Made by a program: the position numbers and the translations under genes. From positions 28,396-92,395 of IMG/VR virus record IMGVR_UViG_3300008107_000341: a stretch of DNA of 64,000 nt. One strand, written 5' to 3'. Below the pieces are notes generated by a model, which did not search any database, had not been told where the DNA came from, and saw only the letters and a list, made by a program, of their open reading frames with translations. Below, one piece after another: positions 15,165 through 21,350 of this stretch (positions within the stretch are counted from its first letter, which is position 1; each line of letters starts with the position of its first letter). The DNA comes from a virus.

Positions 15165-15186
15165 ACCTCCCAAACGAGCATCCTGA
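15034..15186 (+). CDS. Small conserved-looking protein (IPKSYTQKDGTIWEW)
   Basis: ATG 15034 opens a 50-aa frame containing TIPKSYTQKDGTIWEWQETP, a stretch that reads as strongly coding and resembles short proteins I associate with T4-like cyanophages. ATG 15004 is an alternative start. It overlaps the membrane-protein frame by 131 bp and the next gene by 26 bp. Either the two share DNA, or the upstream gene really ends earlier. Confidence 0.55.
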   Translation: MKLQTIPKSYTQKDGTIWEWQETPELRAYITQQQSKIAMVNLNEPPKRAS

Positions 15187-15397
15187 AATCGCAGAACATG
15201 AATGGATTGATGATACATTCCGTGTTGAAGAGACTCGCTGGAAAACTTACAGAAGTTTTTCCAAAGATGGTAAAGAACTCGTCACCTCATTACAGCGAGA
15301 CTCTTGTATTAATGCAACCAGATTTTACCTTAAAGGATGCCAAGAAGGTTGGGTTGCTACCCAAACATATGAGGGCACAGTAGGTGGAAAACTCTAA
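15161..15397 (+). CDS. Hypothetical protein, 78 aa
   Basis: The product has a compact beta-rich sequence (DDTFRVEETRWKTYRSF, LVTSLQRDSCINATRFYLKG) and a C-terminal VATQTYEGTVGG. No family is recognised. It overlaps its neighbours at both ends. Confidence 0.68.
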   Translation: MNLPNEHPEIAEHEWIDDTFRVEETRWKTYRSFSKDGKELVTSLQRDSCINATRFYLKGCQEGWVATQTYEGTVGGKL

Positions 15398-15551
15398 AGA
15401 TTACCCATACCATGAGCTAGACCCAACTACGCCATGGTATGAGTTTTTAATGTATTGTGAGATTTGTCATCAGTTGGGAGTTAAAGACCAACCTAAGTTG
15501 GGCAGATATCATGCATATCGTAGGTATTTAAAATACATGGGAATTATATAA
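15384..15551 (+). CDS. Small hypothetical protein, 55 aa (GTG start)
   Basis: GTG 15384 overlaps the upstream gene and opens a 55-aa frame with protein-like content (DPTTPWYEFLMYCEICHQL, GRYHAYRRYLKYMGII). A C-x2-C pair (C25, C28) is present but unpartnered. An AGGTG sequence just ahead of the GTG may help initiation. It is the last gene before a 76-bp A+T-rich gap, so it may end an operon. Confidence 0.55.
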   Translation: MENSKDYPYHELDPTTPWYEFLMYCEICHQLGVKDQPKLGRYHAYRRYLKYMGII

Positions 15552-15627
15552 TTGTTACAAAGTGTAAAGTAAATAAAAATAAAGTATTAAGAAATCCCCA
15601 TTTATCAGCAAATCCACATAAAATACT

Positions 15628-15810
15628 ATGGTAACCGCCAAAGAAACCATGACAGATCAAGAATGGAAAGAACTGACAGAAATGCGAGATTGTATTCGCA
15701 AATCGGGTTCAGTTACTGCATTCGACAGCAAATACATGGAACATTATACTTATCTTCTTGCTAAATCTCTTCAAGGAAAAGGTGATGGAGTAGTATACAA
15801 TGACCGATAA
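15628..15810 (+). CDS. Hypothetical protein, 60 aa
   Basis: This helical protein (MTDQEWKELTEMRDCIRKSG, YMEHYTYLLAKSLQ) has no recognised domain. It is first in a new small-gene run after an A+T-rich gap without a clear -35 element. It overlaps the next gene by 11 bp. Confidence 0.65.
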   Translation: MVTAKETMTDQEWKELTEMRDCIRKSGSVTAFDSKYMEHYTYLLAKSLQGKGDGVVYNDR

Positions 15811-15979
15811 AGAACGCTTGACATTTCTTGAAGATAAGGTTAAAATTCTTGAGCAAGAAAATATAGAAACTACCAACGCATTATATGAGCTGGAGAATCG
15901 TCTTCAGGCACAACTTGATGCGTTGATTAATTATACTATGATGAATAGAAATTGGGAAGAACCAAATGACGTATACTGA
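15800..15979 (+). CDS. Coiled-coil hypothetical protein, 59 aa
   Basis: ATG 15800 opens a frame with clear heptad character (ERLTFLEDKVKILEQENIE, ALYELENRLQAQLDALI), consistent with a short coiled coil. It ends within the next gene (14-bp overlap). Function unknown. Confidence 0.6.
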   Translation: MTDKERLTFLEDKVKILEQENIETTNALYELENRLQAQLDALINYTMMNRNWEEPNDVY

Positions 15980-16148
15980 AGATTCTCTCACAGTTACTGA
16001 GAATGAAGATGGCACACTTGGAATTGAGTGGGATTCAAATGACCCAAAATATATGTTCTTAAATGAAATGACGCAAGATGAGTTGCAAAAATATTTCACT
16101 AGGGCTCTGGAAGAATTCATTAAACAATATGAATCTACAGGATCTTAA
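15966..16148 (+). CDS. Hypothetical protein, 60 aa
   Basis: The N-terminus is beta-rich (DSLTVTENEDGTLGIEWDSN), followed by an acidic helical C-terminus (MTQDELQKYFTRALEEFIKQ). The pattern TxNEDGTxxIEWD appears in small phage proteins, but no function is known. It overlaps the genes on both sides. Confidence 0.65.
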   Translation: MTYTEDSLTVTENEDGTLGIEWDSNDPKYMFLNEMTQDELQKYFTRALEEFIKQYESTGS

Positions 16149-16443
16149 ATATATGGCACAATATAGTGATGAAGAACTGATGCAAATGGAATACGATGCC
16201 ATGAAGAAAGAAAGAGATTCTTGGCGTCGTAACTTTGAAGAATTAAAAATTAAATATCAAGAACTTCAAAATTTATTTGTAGAGACAGATGATGAACTTA
16301 ACGAGTATCGTGATAAGTTCGTTAATGAATCTATTCAGCATGAGTATTTGAAGAATGATTATGGATATTTGATATCGGATATGGAAGAGCTAAAGAGTAG
16401 AGTATCTGTTCTTGAAGCAATGCTAAAAAATTTAAATGCCTAA
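16129..16443 (+). CDS. Long coiled-coil protein, 104 aa
   Basis: ATG 16129 (MNLQDLKYM) is chosen over ATG 16078 because it overlaps the upstream gene only by 20 bp. Most of the product is one continuous predicted helix with Leu/Ile/Met heptads (NFEELKIKYQELQNLFVETD, DMEELKSRVSVLEAML), so it should form a dimeric or trimeric coiled coil. No family name can be given. It overlaps the start of the oxygenase gene by 8 bp. Confidence 0.7.
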   Translation: MNLQDLKYMAQYSDEELMQMEYDAMKKERDSWRRNFEELKIKYQELQNLFVETDDELNEYRDKFVNESIQHEYLKNDYGYLISDMEELKSRVSVLEAMLKNLNA

Positions 16444-17029
16444 TATAATAGAAAGATTTTGTTTCCGAGAGATTATAACTAAGTTTGCTGGTTGTGAATC
16501 AGTGAATGATAGTTGTGTCTCTTTTGTGTATGAAATGTTAAATGATAACAATGTTCGCAAGAACAAGTTATCAATTCGTGAGGGTGTGCAACTGAGAGAT
16601 ATGCACACAAATGAGACATGGTGTGAGTTGTTTGAGAAAAATGTATCTGCAATATATGATACCGCATCAGATTGGATAAAACATTCTTGGTCTATTGATG
16701 ATCTATCTGATGTTGCATTTGGTATAAACAATATGTGGATCAATTATAGCCCGCCAGGTGCATATAATGTGTTACATCATCATCCACATGCAAATATATC
16801 TGGTGTTTTCTACTTGAAAGCAGAAGAAAATTCAGGTGCAATAGTATTTCCACATCCATTTCCTCATGAGCTAAGTGCATCTAGATCACATAGAGTATAT
16901 CCAGAACCAAACACAGGATTACTATTTTACAGTGGATTGCAGCACTACGTTGATGTAAATCATTCAGATGCTGATAGAATATCCGTATCATTTAATATAA
17001 TGGTAACTGATCGCTCTCATCGTTTCTGA
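16436..17029 (+). CDS. 2OG-Fe(II) oxygenase (PF13759-like)
   Basis: This is the fourth oxygenase of the window, at 197 aa. The C-terminal core carries SPPGAYNVLHHHPHANISGVF (105-125, iron-binding His among H114-H118), FYLKAEENSGAIVFPHP, distal H170 in LQHYVDVNHSD and R181-x-S183 in the strand DRISVSFNI. SGVFYL and RISVSFN are typical of the 2OG-FeII_Oxy_5 group common in cyanophages. It closes the operon; a promoter and dyad follow about 25 bp after the stop. Confidence 0.87.
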   Translation: MPNIIERFCFREIITKFAGCESVNDSCVSFVYEMLNDNNVRKNKLSIREGVQLRDMHTNETWCELFEKNVSAIYDTASDWIKHSWSIDDLSDVAFGINNMWINYSPPGAYNVLHHHPHANISGVFYLKAEENSGAIVFPHPFPHELSASRSHRVYPEPNTGLLFYSGLQHYVDVNHSDADRISVSFNIMVTDRSHRF

Positions 17030-17053
17030 TAAGTAACACTAATCGATCACCTA

Positions 17054-17093
17054 TTGACTCCTGCCTCTGGATGCCCTATATTACCTAGGTAAT
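17054..17093 (+). promoter_or_regulatory. Early-type promoter with perfect dyad after the -10
   Basis: TTGACT (17054-17059), 17-bp spacer, TATATT (17077-17082). The -10 runs into the perfect 14-bp palindrome ATTACCTAGGTAAT (17080-17093), which covers the expected transcription start. Related dyads follow the -10 of other promoters in this window, so this is probably an operator. Confidence 0.8.
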
Positions 17094-17105
17094 CGAGAGA
17101 CACCG

Positions 17106-17231
17106 ATGCCTGACACCTACGGATTCGGCGGCGATGCTATCACCTTCCTTGGTTTGGTTGGTGTTGTATCTACGCTGATCATTGTTGTTACTTCTTTCCG
17201 ACGCTACTACAATTCTCCTCTTCGCAAATGA
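17106..17231 (+). CDS. Small membrane protein, 41 aa
   Basis: ATG 17106 is the first start after the 17054 promoter. The product has a short Gly-rich N-terminus (MPDTYGFGGDAI) and one transmembrane helix at about 12-29 (TFLGLVGVVSTLIIVVTS), then a basic tail (FRRYYNSPLRK) that should face the cytoplasm. It ends in an ATGA overlap. Unknown function. Confidence 0.68.
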   Translation: MPDTYGFGGDAITFLGLVGVVSTLIIVVTSFRRYYNSPLRK

Positions 17232-17368
17232 CTTACGTTGTTAAACTCTACGTTGGTGGTAAAGTCTTTGATGAAGAAGTTATTGCCACCAACCCACAAG
17301 ATGCGCGTGAAACTGCACTTGCTCGCAATCCAAAAGCTAAAATCGTTGGTGTTAATGTGAAGTTCTAA
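17228..17368 (+). CDS. Small beta-alpha protein, 46 aa
   Basis: The 46-aa product (MTYVVKLYVGGKVFDEEVIA, then TNPQDARETALARNPKAKIV) has strand-helix-strand character like a short ferredoxin-like or DUF-type phage peptide. It is coupled to both neighbours: ATGA with the gene before, TAATG with the gene after. No function can be given. Confidence 0.65.
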   Translation: MTYVVKLYVGGKVFDEEVIATNPQDARETALARNPKAKIVGVNVKF

Positions 17369-17454
17369 TGAACATTGTTGACCTTTCACTGCTTGCCACC
17401 TTTGTTCTTTTAGTGGGTGGCATTGTGTTTTTCTTCAAAGCAATTTACCGTTAA
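17368..17454 (+). CDS. Very small membrane peptide, 28 aa
   Basis: ATG 17368 overlaps the stop before it by one base. The 28-aa product (MNIVDLSLLATFVLLVGGIV then FFFKAIYR) is a single hydrophobic helix with a short basic tail. It has the size of the one-helix subunits of photosynthetic complexes, but I could not match it to PsbM, PsbN, PetN or PsaJ, so no such function is claimed. Confidence 0.55.
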   Translation: MNIVDLSLLATFVLLVGGIVFFFKAIYR

Positions 17455-17459
17455 TCATC

Positions 17460-17849
17460 ATGGCAACTCGCTCTCGCATTGGTATTCAACTCGCTGACGA
17501 ATCTGTGCTCTCAGTGTATCACCATTGGGATGGTTACCCTGAGTGGCTGGGTCGCATTCTTCGCACTCATTACAACACCAAAGAGAAAGCTGCTGAACTC
17601 ATTGATGGTGGCGACATGAGTGTTGCTTGGAATGATGATCATCAACCAGAGTATTATTCTGCTCGTGGTGAAGATTGCCCTCCTCGCCTTGATGAAAACA
17701 AATATGGTTATCTGTGTGGTAACAACTCTGGTGAAGAGTATGCTTACCTGTTTGTAAACAACGAGTGGGTGTGCTATAATCTTCACCTGTTTGAAGAAAA
17801 CACTATGCCTACTGTCGCTGAAATCCCTACTGGTGCCCTTGCTGTTTAA
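17460..17849 (+). CDS. Conserved phage protein of the MATRSRIGI type
   Basis: The 129-aa protein starts MATRSRIGIQLADE and continues VLSVYHHWDGYPEWLG, the signature of a widespread phage family of unknown function found in phages of diverse bacteria. It ends with a short Ala/Val tail. No catalytic role is established. It follows the three small membrane and beta-alpha genes of the 17054 operon. Confidence 0.85.
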   Translation: MATRSRIGIQLADESVLSVYHHWDGYPEWLGRILRTHYNTKEKAAELIDGGDMSVAWNDDHQPEYYSARGEDCPPRLDENKYGYLCGNNSGEEYAYLFVNNEWVCYNLHLFEENTMPTVAEIPTGALAV

Positions 17850-17864
17850 TTTTTGAGGTAAATT

Positions 17865-18278
17865 ATGACTCGTTACAAGGATCCTAACACTTCTGTTGCT
17901 ATTGTTTTTGGTTCTGGATTTTTAGTTGTGGTTACTCTACTGTTTTTCGGTGGCCCACAATATAATGTTTGGCAACAATCGCTAGCTGGTAAAGCAGAAC
18001 TTCAGAAAGCAGAATATACTCGTCAGGTAGCAGTGTTGGAAGCACAAGCAAAGAAAGATAGTGCTCAACAACTTGCTGAAGCAGAAGTGATTCGTGCTCA
18101 AGGTGTTGCCAAAGCAAACCAAATCATCGGTGATAGTCTGAAAGATAATCGTGAATATCTTCAGTATCTGTATATCACTGGTATTGAAGATGGCGCTAAG
18201 AATGGTAACGTGACCATCTATGTTCCGACTGAAGGTGGAATGCCTGTTCCTACTCTGTCATACGATAAGCAACGCTAA
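17865..18278 (+). CDS. Membrane-anchored coiled-coil protein with band-7/prohibitin-like C-terminus
   Basis: The N-terminus has one transmembrane segment (SVAIVFGSGFLVVVTLLFFG, about 9-28). A long Ala/Glu/Gln-rich helix follows (EYTRQVAVLEAQAKKDSAQQ, AEAEVIRAQGVAKANQIIGD), then SLKDNREYLQYLYITGIED. That helix and the NREYLQYLYI tail match the C-terminal part of SPFH/prohibitin proteins, but the SPFH domain itself is missing. It may sit in the inner membrane and oligomerise. An AGGTAA stretch precedes the start. The gene ends at the terminator/promoter cassette at 18286. Confidence 0.65.
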   Translation: MTRYKDPNTSVAIVFGSGFLVVVTLLFFGGPQYNVWQQSLAGKAELQKAEYTRQVAVLEAQAKKDSAQQLAEAEVIRAQGVAKANQIIGDSLKDNREYLQYLYITGIEDGAKNGNVTIYVPTEGGMPVPTLSYDKQR

Positions 18279-18279
18279 T
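18265..18279. repeat. 15-bp direct repeat, copy 1 (ATAAGCAACGCTAAT)
   Basis: This 15-bp sequence ends the band-7-like gene. An identical copy lies at 19686-19700, in non-coding DNA at the same distance from the next terminator/promoter cassette. It suggests that the cassette, with the tail of this gene, was duplicated. Confidence 0.8.
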
Positions 18280-18285
18280 CAATCA

Positions 18286-18319
18286 GGGGGTTGACCCCCT
18301 CCCCTTTTTCCCCTATACT
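18286..18319 (+). promoter_or_regulatory. Composite hairpin/promoter cassette
   Basis: GGGGG (18286-18290), TTGA, CCCCC (18295-18299) can form a hairpin whose loop is the first half of the -35 box TTGACC (18291-18296). A 17-bp spacer containing CCCCTTTTTCCCC leads to TATACT (18314-18319). The hairpin plus T-run could terminate the upstream transcript. The -10 is followed by ACTAAGGTAATCAA, the operator-like motif shared with 21320. Confidence 0.78.
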
Positions 18320-18337
18320 ACTAAGGTAATCAAAGGA

Positions 18338-18511
18338 ATGGCATTGAACTACTTCAACACCAACATTGTTGCTCGTCACGATGATATCATGACTCTGAAT
18401 GCTTGGCAGGTTGATTTCTTCAACATGATACTCAATTTTCCTTGGTTGAATGATGCCGAGCGTGACTTCTACGAGGATGAAATGGCATCCTATCTTTGCT
18501 ACGACGTTTGA
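18338..18511 (+). CDS. Small hypothetical protein, 57 aa
   Basis: ATG 18338 follows an AAAGGA ribosome-binding site directly behind the composite cassette. The 57-aa product is acidic and aromatic (NTNIVARHDDIMTLNAWQV, WLNDAERDFYEDEMASYL), probably helical. Unknown function. Its position as first gene of an early transcript suits a takeover protein, but that is inference. Confidence 0.68.
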   Translation: MALNYFNTNIVARHDDIMTLNAWQVDFFNMILNFPWLNDAERDFYEDEMASYLCYDV

Positions 18512-18542
18512 TTCTTTTCCAAAACACTTCGCTTTTTTTATT

Positions 18543-18716
18543 ATGACTAACCAACTGATGATTTCCATGCTCAAGCAAGCTAACACTGGCGAGGAAATGC
18601 TGAATGTTCTTGATGCTATCACTAGTGTTGATGAAGAAAAAGAAACTGTTGCGTTTGCTATGATGCCTAGTTCTGGTATGATTCTCAACCACAAGGGTGA
18701 AGAAGTAGTGTTCTGA
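18543..18716 (+). CDS. Small hypothetical protein, 57 aa
   Basis: ATG 18543 is chosen over upstream in-frame ATGs that would read through the previous gene in another frame. The product is a helix followed by a beta hairpin: MTNQLMISMLKQANTGEEML, NVLDAITSVDEEKETVAF, MILNHKGEEVVF. It is the second gene of the 18286 transcript and has no recognised family. Confidence 0.65.
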   Translation: MTNQLMISMLKQANTGEEMLNVLDAITSVDEEKETVAFAMMPSSGMILNHKGEEVVF

Positions 18717-18731
18717 TTTATTAACATGGGG

Positions 18732-18760
18732 TTGCCAGATCCCCTCAAAACTGGTATAAT
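18732..18760 (+). promoter_or_regulatory. Sigma70 promoter with small hairpin at -35
   Basis: TTGCCA (18732-18737), 17-bp spacer, TATAAT (18755-18760). GGGG (18728-18731) and CCCC (18741-18744) bracket the -35, a weaker version of the hairpin seen at other promoters here. Downstream is a structured leader, including the inverted pair GCTCAAA (18769-18775) and TTTGAGC (18787-18793). Confidence 0.75.
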
Positions 18761-18766
18761 ACTCTC

Positions 18767-18808
18767 ATGCTCAAAGCGAATTGCAATTTGAGCAACCACA
18801 TTATTTAA
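18767..18808 (+). CDS. Possible 13-aa leader peptide
   Basis: ATG 18767, a few bases after the likely transcription start, opens MLKANCNLSNHII and a stop. The frame covers the inverted repeat GCTCAAA/TTTGAGC. It could be a leader peptide or chance; support is weak because there is no upstream ribosome-binding site. Confidence 0.2.
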   Translation: MLKANCNLSNHII

Positions 18809-18817
18809 TTAAACACA

Positions 18818-19677
18818 ATGAAAAAAGTTAAATAGAAGGTTGGGCAGTTAAACTGTGGCCTCTTGCTATCTTCCGTTCTGCTGATGGCACTGAAGTATTG
18901 TTTGATGGTCGCCACACTCTTCGTGCTATGAAGAACATTGGAGTTTATTCTGCTCCTGTTGCTATCTATGAGCGTGCGGTGACAGGTAATCCTGTGCTGG
19001 ATTCTATGTCTGATGAAACTGCACTGGGTTTGATGGGTCTGTTTATCAACGCTACTGAGGGTGGATATGTAAACGCTGTTCAGTGTGATTTCACTCGCAT
19101 GATTTCTGCAGCGTGTGCTGATGAATCTATCCCTCTCACCAACAAGAATGTTCGTCTGCTGATGGATATTTGTGGCGTGAATATTCGTTATAACCATAAA
19201 CCAACTGTTACAGCTATCTATAACGCAATCACCAACCAAACAACTTCATCTGTGCGCGTGTTCAATACTACGAAAGAAGAAGTGAAGAAGTATATTACTG
19301 ACAACCCGTTCTTTGGTTATAACAACACTTCTGATGAAGATGGTGTAACTCTTCGCACGAAGATCATCGACCACCAGTTTAACTATCGCTACGCTGGTGA
19401 TATTCTTCGATGGTATTTCGAGTCTGAGAATGGTCTTCGTGTTGCTGTTTCCAGCAAGGCAGGAGATGAGAAGAAAATCGAAGACGAACGCGAAGAGATC
19501 TTGTCTTATATTGAAGAGATTTATCTCAACAATGCCAAGCATTATGCATCTCGTTTGCGTGAGAAATTTGGTTCTCTGATTAACCTTCCCGAACCTTCTC
19601 TCGATGACTTGAATGGTCTTGAACTTTGGGGAATTCCTCAAATTGAAGGAGAAAATGCATCAGTTCAGCTCTTCTGA
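18818..19677 (+). pseudogene. ParB/sulfiredoxin-like gene with disrupted 5' end
   Basis: ATG 18818 opens MKKVK and stops at 18833. A second frame, closed upstream by TAA 18829 and lacking any ATG/GTG near its beginning, runs from 18832 to 19677. Its start reads IEGWAVKLWPLAIFRSADGT, then EVLFDGRHTLRAMKNIGVYS and APVAIYE, matching the second half of the ParB N-terminal fold (DGRHTLRAMK is the hallmark). The first half of that fold is missing. An internal deletion that joined start and body out of frame explains both facts; TTG 18898 could start a 259-aa remnant. Downstream sequence remains open and codon-normal, so inactivation would be recent. Annotated as probable pseudogene. Confidence 0.55.
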
Positions 19678-19685
19678 TCTATAGC

Positions 19686-19700
19686 ATAAGCAACGCTAAT
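19686..19700. repeat. 15-bp direct repeat, copy 2 (ATAAGCAACGCTAAT)
   Basis: Identical to 18265-18279, where the same bases are the end of a gene. Here they are non-coding and directly precede the terminator at 19703. Confidence 0.8.
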
Positions 19701-19702
19701 GG

Positions 19703-19730
19703 GCAGGGGTCTTGACGATCCCTGCTTTTT
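19703..19730 (+). terminator. Rho-independent terminator overlapping the helicase promoter
   Basis: GCAGGG (19703-19708) pairs with CCCTGC (19720-19725), directly followed by TTTTT (19726-19730). The 11-base loop holds the TTGACG -35 box of the helicase promoter. Confidence 0.85.
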
Positions 19731-19740
19731 CCTGTATATT
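19712..19740 (+). promoter_or_regulatory. Promoter for the DEAH helicase gene, -35 inside terminator loop
   Basis: TTGACG (19712-19717) lies in the loop of the terminator; a 17-bp spacer containing the T-run leads to TATATT (19735-19740). Start of transcription would be near 19747, about 16 nt before ATG 19763. Confidence 0.82.
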
Positions 19741-19762
19741 ATATTTGTTGAAACGACACGGC

Positions 19763-21013
19763 ATGAAACTTCGCTCTCACCAACCTCGCACCATTGCCGC
19801 CATGCAGAAAGCATGTAAAGGCATTGTAATTCAACCTACGGGTGCTGGCAAGACTCTAGAGCAGATTCTGCACTTGCAGGGGCGTCTAGATGCCTCTCAG
19901 AGCGGTCTTACTGCAGTAATTGTTGCTCCGCGTCTGCTCCTGTGTAATCAATTGTCTGACGAATATCTGCAGGTAATTGACACCAAGAAGGTTCACATTT
20001 TGCACGTTCACTCTGGTGAAACGCACCACTTCAGCAGCACCAAATCTGATACGATTGCACTGTTCAACAATACTGCTCGTGCTGCTGGTGAGTCTTGCCT
20101 GATCTTCACCACCTATCATTCTCTGCATCGTATTGTTGATGCTGGTATTGATATTGATGTTGCTTACTTCGATGAAGCACACAATGCTACCAGCAAGCAA
20201 TTCTTTCCCAAGACTGCTATGGTATCTGAGATGGCAAACAACTGCTATTTCTTTACTGCAACGCCTCGTCATTCTAAGAATCCGAAAGGTCGTGGCATGA
20301 ACAACTCTCTGGTGTTTGGTGATGTGATTGAGATCACGCCTGCACAGGAACTGATTGAGTCTGGTAGCATCATTCCTCCCTCGATTCAGATTCACGAACA
20401 ACCTGCAGTTGCTCGCACTAAAGCTAACGCTCACGAGTGTGATGCCAACACTGTGCTGGAGATTGTAGACAATCTCGATGCTGAGTCTGGGCAGAAAGTT
20501 CTGATCGCTGCACCATCCTCCAAGATCATTTGGAACATGGTTGCTGCTACTGCACTGCTGCAGGATCTATCTGAGCGTGGTTACGATGTGATGCACATCA
20601 CTGCTAAGCACGGTGCCTACGTTAACAAAACCAAAGTGAACCGTGAGGTATTCTTTGACACGCTGACTGCATGGGGCAAAGACCCCAACCGTAAGTTTGT
20701 GGTGTTTCACTATAGCATTCTGTCTGAGGGTATCAATGTTCCTGGTCTGACGCATTGTGTGCTGCTTCGTAACCTCAACATTGTGGAGATGGCACAAACC
20801 ATTGGTCGTGTAATCCGCATGAATGTGGATGATGCGCGTGATATTGCGGAAGGCAAACTCACTGCTGGTGACCTGGGTAACTATCGCAAACCGTTTGGTT
20901 TCGTGACTGTGCCCATCTACGGTAACTATGGCGCACAGATTCAGAAGCGTCTGCAGAATGTTGTAGATGCTATCTTCGTCAAGGGTGTGCCGCCCACTTC
21001 CATTATTGCATGA
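19763..21013 (+). CDS. Superfamily 2 DEAH-box helicase (UvsW/restriction-helicase-like)
   Basis: ATG 19763 is chosen because the in-frame ATG at 19712 lies in the promoter. The 416-aa protein has the Q-like start LRSHQPRTIAAMQ, Walker A PTGAGKT (25-31), motif Ia VIVAPRLLLCNQL, motif II DEAH (137-140), motif III TATPRHSK (about 164), and the C-terminal lobe with VVFHYSILSEGINVPGLTHC and motif VI QTIGRVIRMN (about 340-350). All motifs for ATP-driven translocation are present. Family precedent is T4 UvsW, which unwinds recombination and replication intermediates, but relation to restriction-type helicases is equally close. It has its own strong promoter. Confidence 0.9.
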   Translation: MKLRSHQPRTIAAMQKACKGIVIQPTGAGKTLEQILHLQGRLDASQSGLTAVIVAPRLLLCNQLSDEYLQVIDTKKVHILHVHSGETHHFSSTKSDTIALFNNTARAAGESCLIFTTYHSLHRIVDAGIDIDVAYFDEAHNATSKQFFPKTAMVSEMANNCYFFTATPRHSKNPKGRGMNNSLVFGDVIEITPAQELIESGSIIPPSIQIHEQPAVARTKANAHECDANTVLEIVDNLDAESGQKVLIAAPSSKIIWNMVAATALLQDLSERGYDVMHITAKHGAYVNKTKVNREVFFDTLTAWGKDPNRKFVVFHYSILSEGINVPGLTHCVLLRNLNIVEMAQTIGRVIRMNVDDARDIAEGKLTAGDLGNYRKPFGFVTVPIYGNYGAQIQKRLQNVVDAIFVKGVPPTSIIA

Positions 21014-21020
21014 GTGTCAA

Positions 21021-21046
21021 GGGGCGGCAGCATGACCTGTTGCCCC
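21021..21046 (+). terminator. Strong hairpin after helicase gene
   Basis: GGGGCGGCAG (21021-21030) pairs over ten positions (two G-U) with CTGTTGCCCC (21037-21046), loop CATGAC. No U-run follows, so it may act as a terminator with help or as a transcript-stabilising end. Confidence 0.6.
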
Positions 21047-21080
21047 ATCCCTGCAGCCAGATCACCGAAAAAATCAAAAG

Positions 21081-21086
21081 TATAAT
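21081..21086 (+). promoter_or_regulatory. -10 element TATAAT upstream of the 21099 gene
   Basis: A consensus TATAAT (21081-21086) stands 12 bp before ATG 21099, with GGAG in between as the ribosome-binding site. No good -35 is seen at the right distance (CAGATC would fill the slot), so the promoter may depend on an activator or be weak. Confidence 0.5.
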
Positions 21087-21098
21087 ATAGGAGACACA

Positions 21099-21314
21099 AT
21101 GATCACCAAAGATGGATATGCAGCAGTGCCATGGGGCACCAGATACGTTATACTTTACAATGGAGAGCAGATTTCAGACGTTGCGACGGCGGAAGAGGCG
21201 GTAGCATACATTCGAAATGCTCAAAAAAGCACGAATCAAAAGCAGCCCCGATCGACCACCCCCAAGACCCATAAGAAAAGCAAATCGAAAGGGCGCTTGA
21301 CACTCGACCCCTGA
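21099..21314 (+). CDS. Small protein with basic disordered tail, 71 aa
   Basis: The N-terminal 45 residues form a short beta/helix unit (DGYAAVPWGTRYVILYNGEQ, VATAEEAVAYIRNAQ) in a pattern like small phage proteins with a YVILYNGE strand. The C-terminal 25 residues are Lys/Ser/Thr/Pro-rich (QPRSTTPKTHKKSKSKGRL). The GGAG ribosome-binding site is clear. The basic tail could bind nucleic acid; unknown function. Confidence 0.68.
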   Translation: MITKDGYAAVPWGTRYVILYNGEQISDVATAEEAVAYIRNAQKSTNQKQPRSTTPKTHKKSKSKGRLTLDP

Positions 21315-21325
21315 TCCCCTATACT
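21297..21325 (+). promoter_or_regulatory. Early-type promoter with operator-like motif
   Basis: TTGACA (21297-21302), 17-bp spacer, TATACT (21320-21325), overlapping the end of the 21099 gene. From 21320 the twenty bases TATACTACTAAGGTAATCAA are identical to those starting at 18314. Confidence 0.83.
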
Positions 21326-21350
21326 ACTAAGGTAATCAACGGAACACCCT

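Noticed and set aside
17368-17454. 28-aa peptide as a photosystem or cytochrome subunit (PsbM, PsbN, PetN, PsaJ)
   Set aside because: Length fits but none of the conserved residues of these subunits is present.
18818-18835. Programmed -1 frameshift at the A-rich MKKVK codons to reach the ParB-like body
   Set aside because: The A-run is not in the right frame for a slippery heptamer, and a -1 shift at the A-run meets the TAA at 18829; no slip site lies after it.
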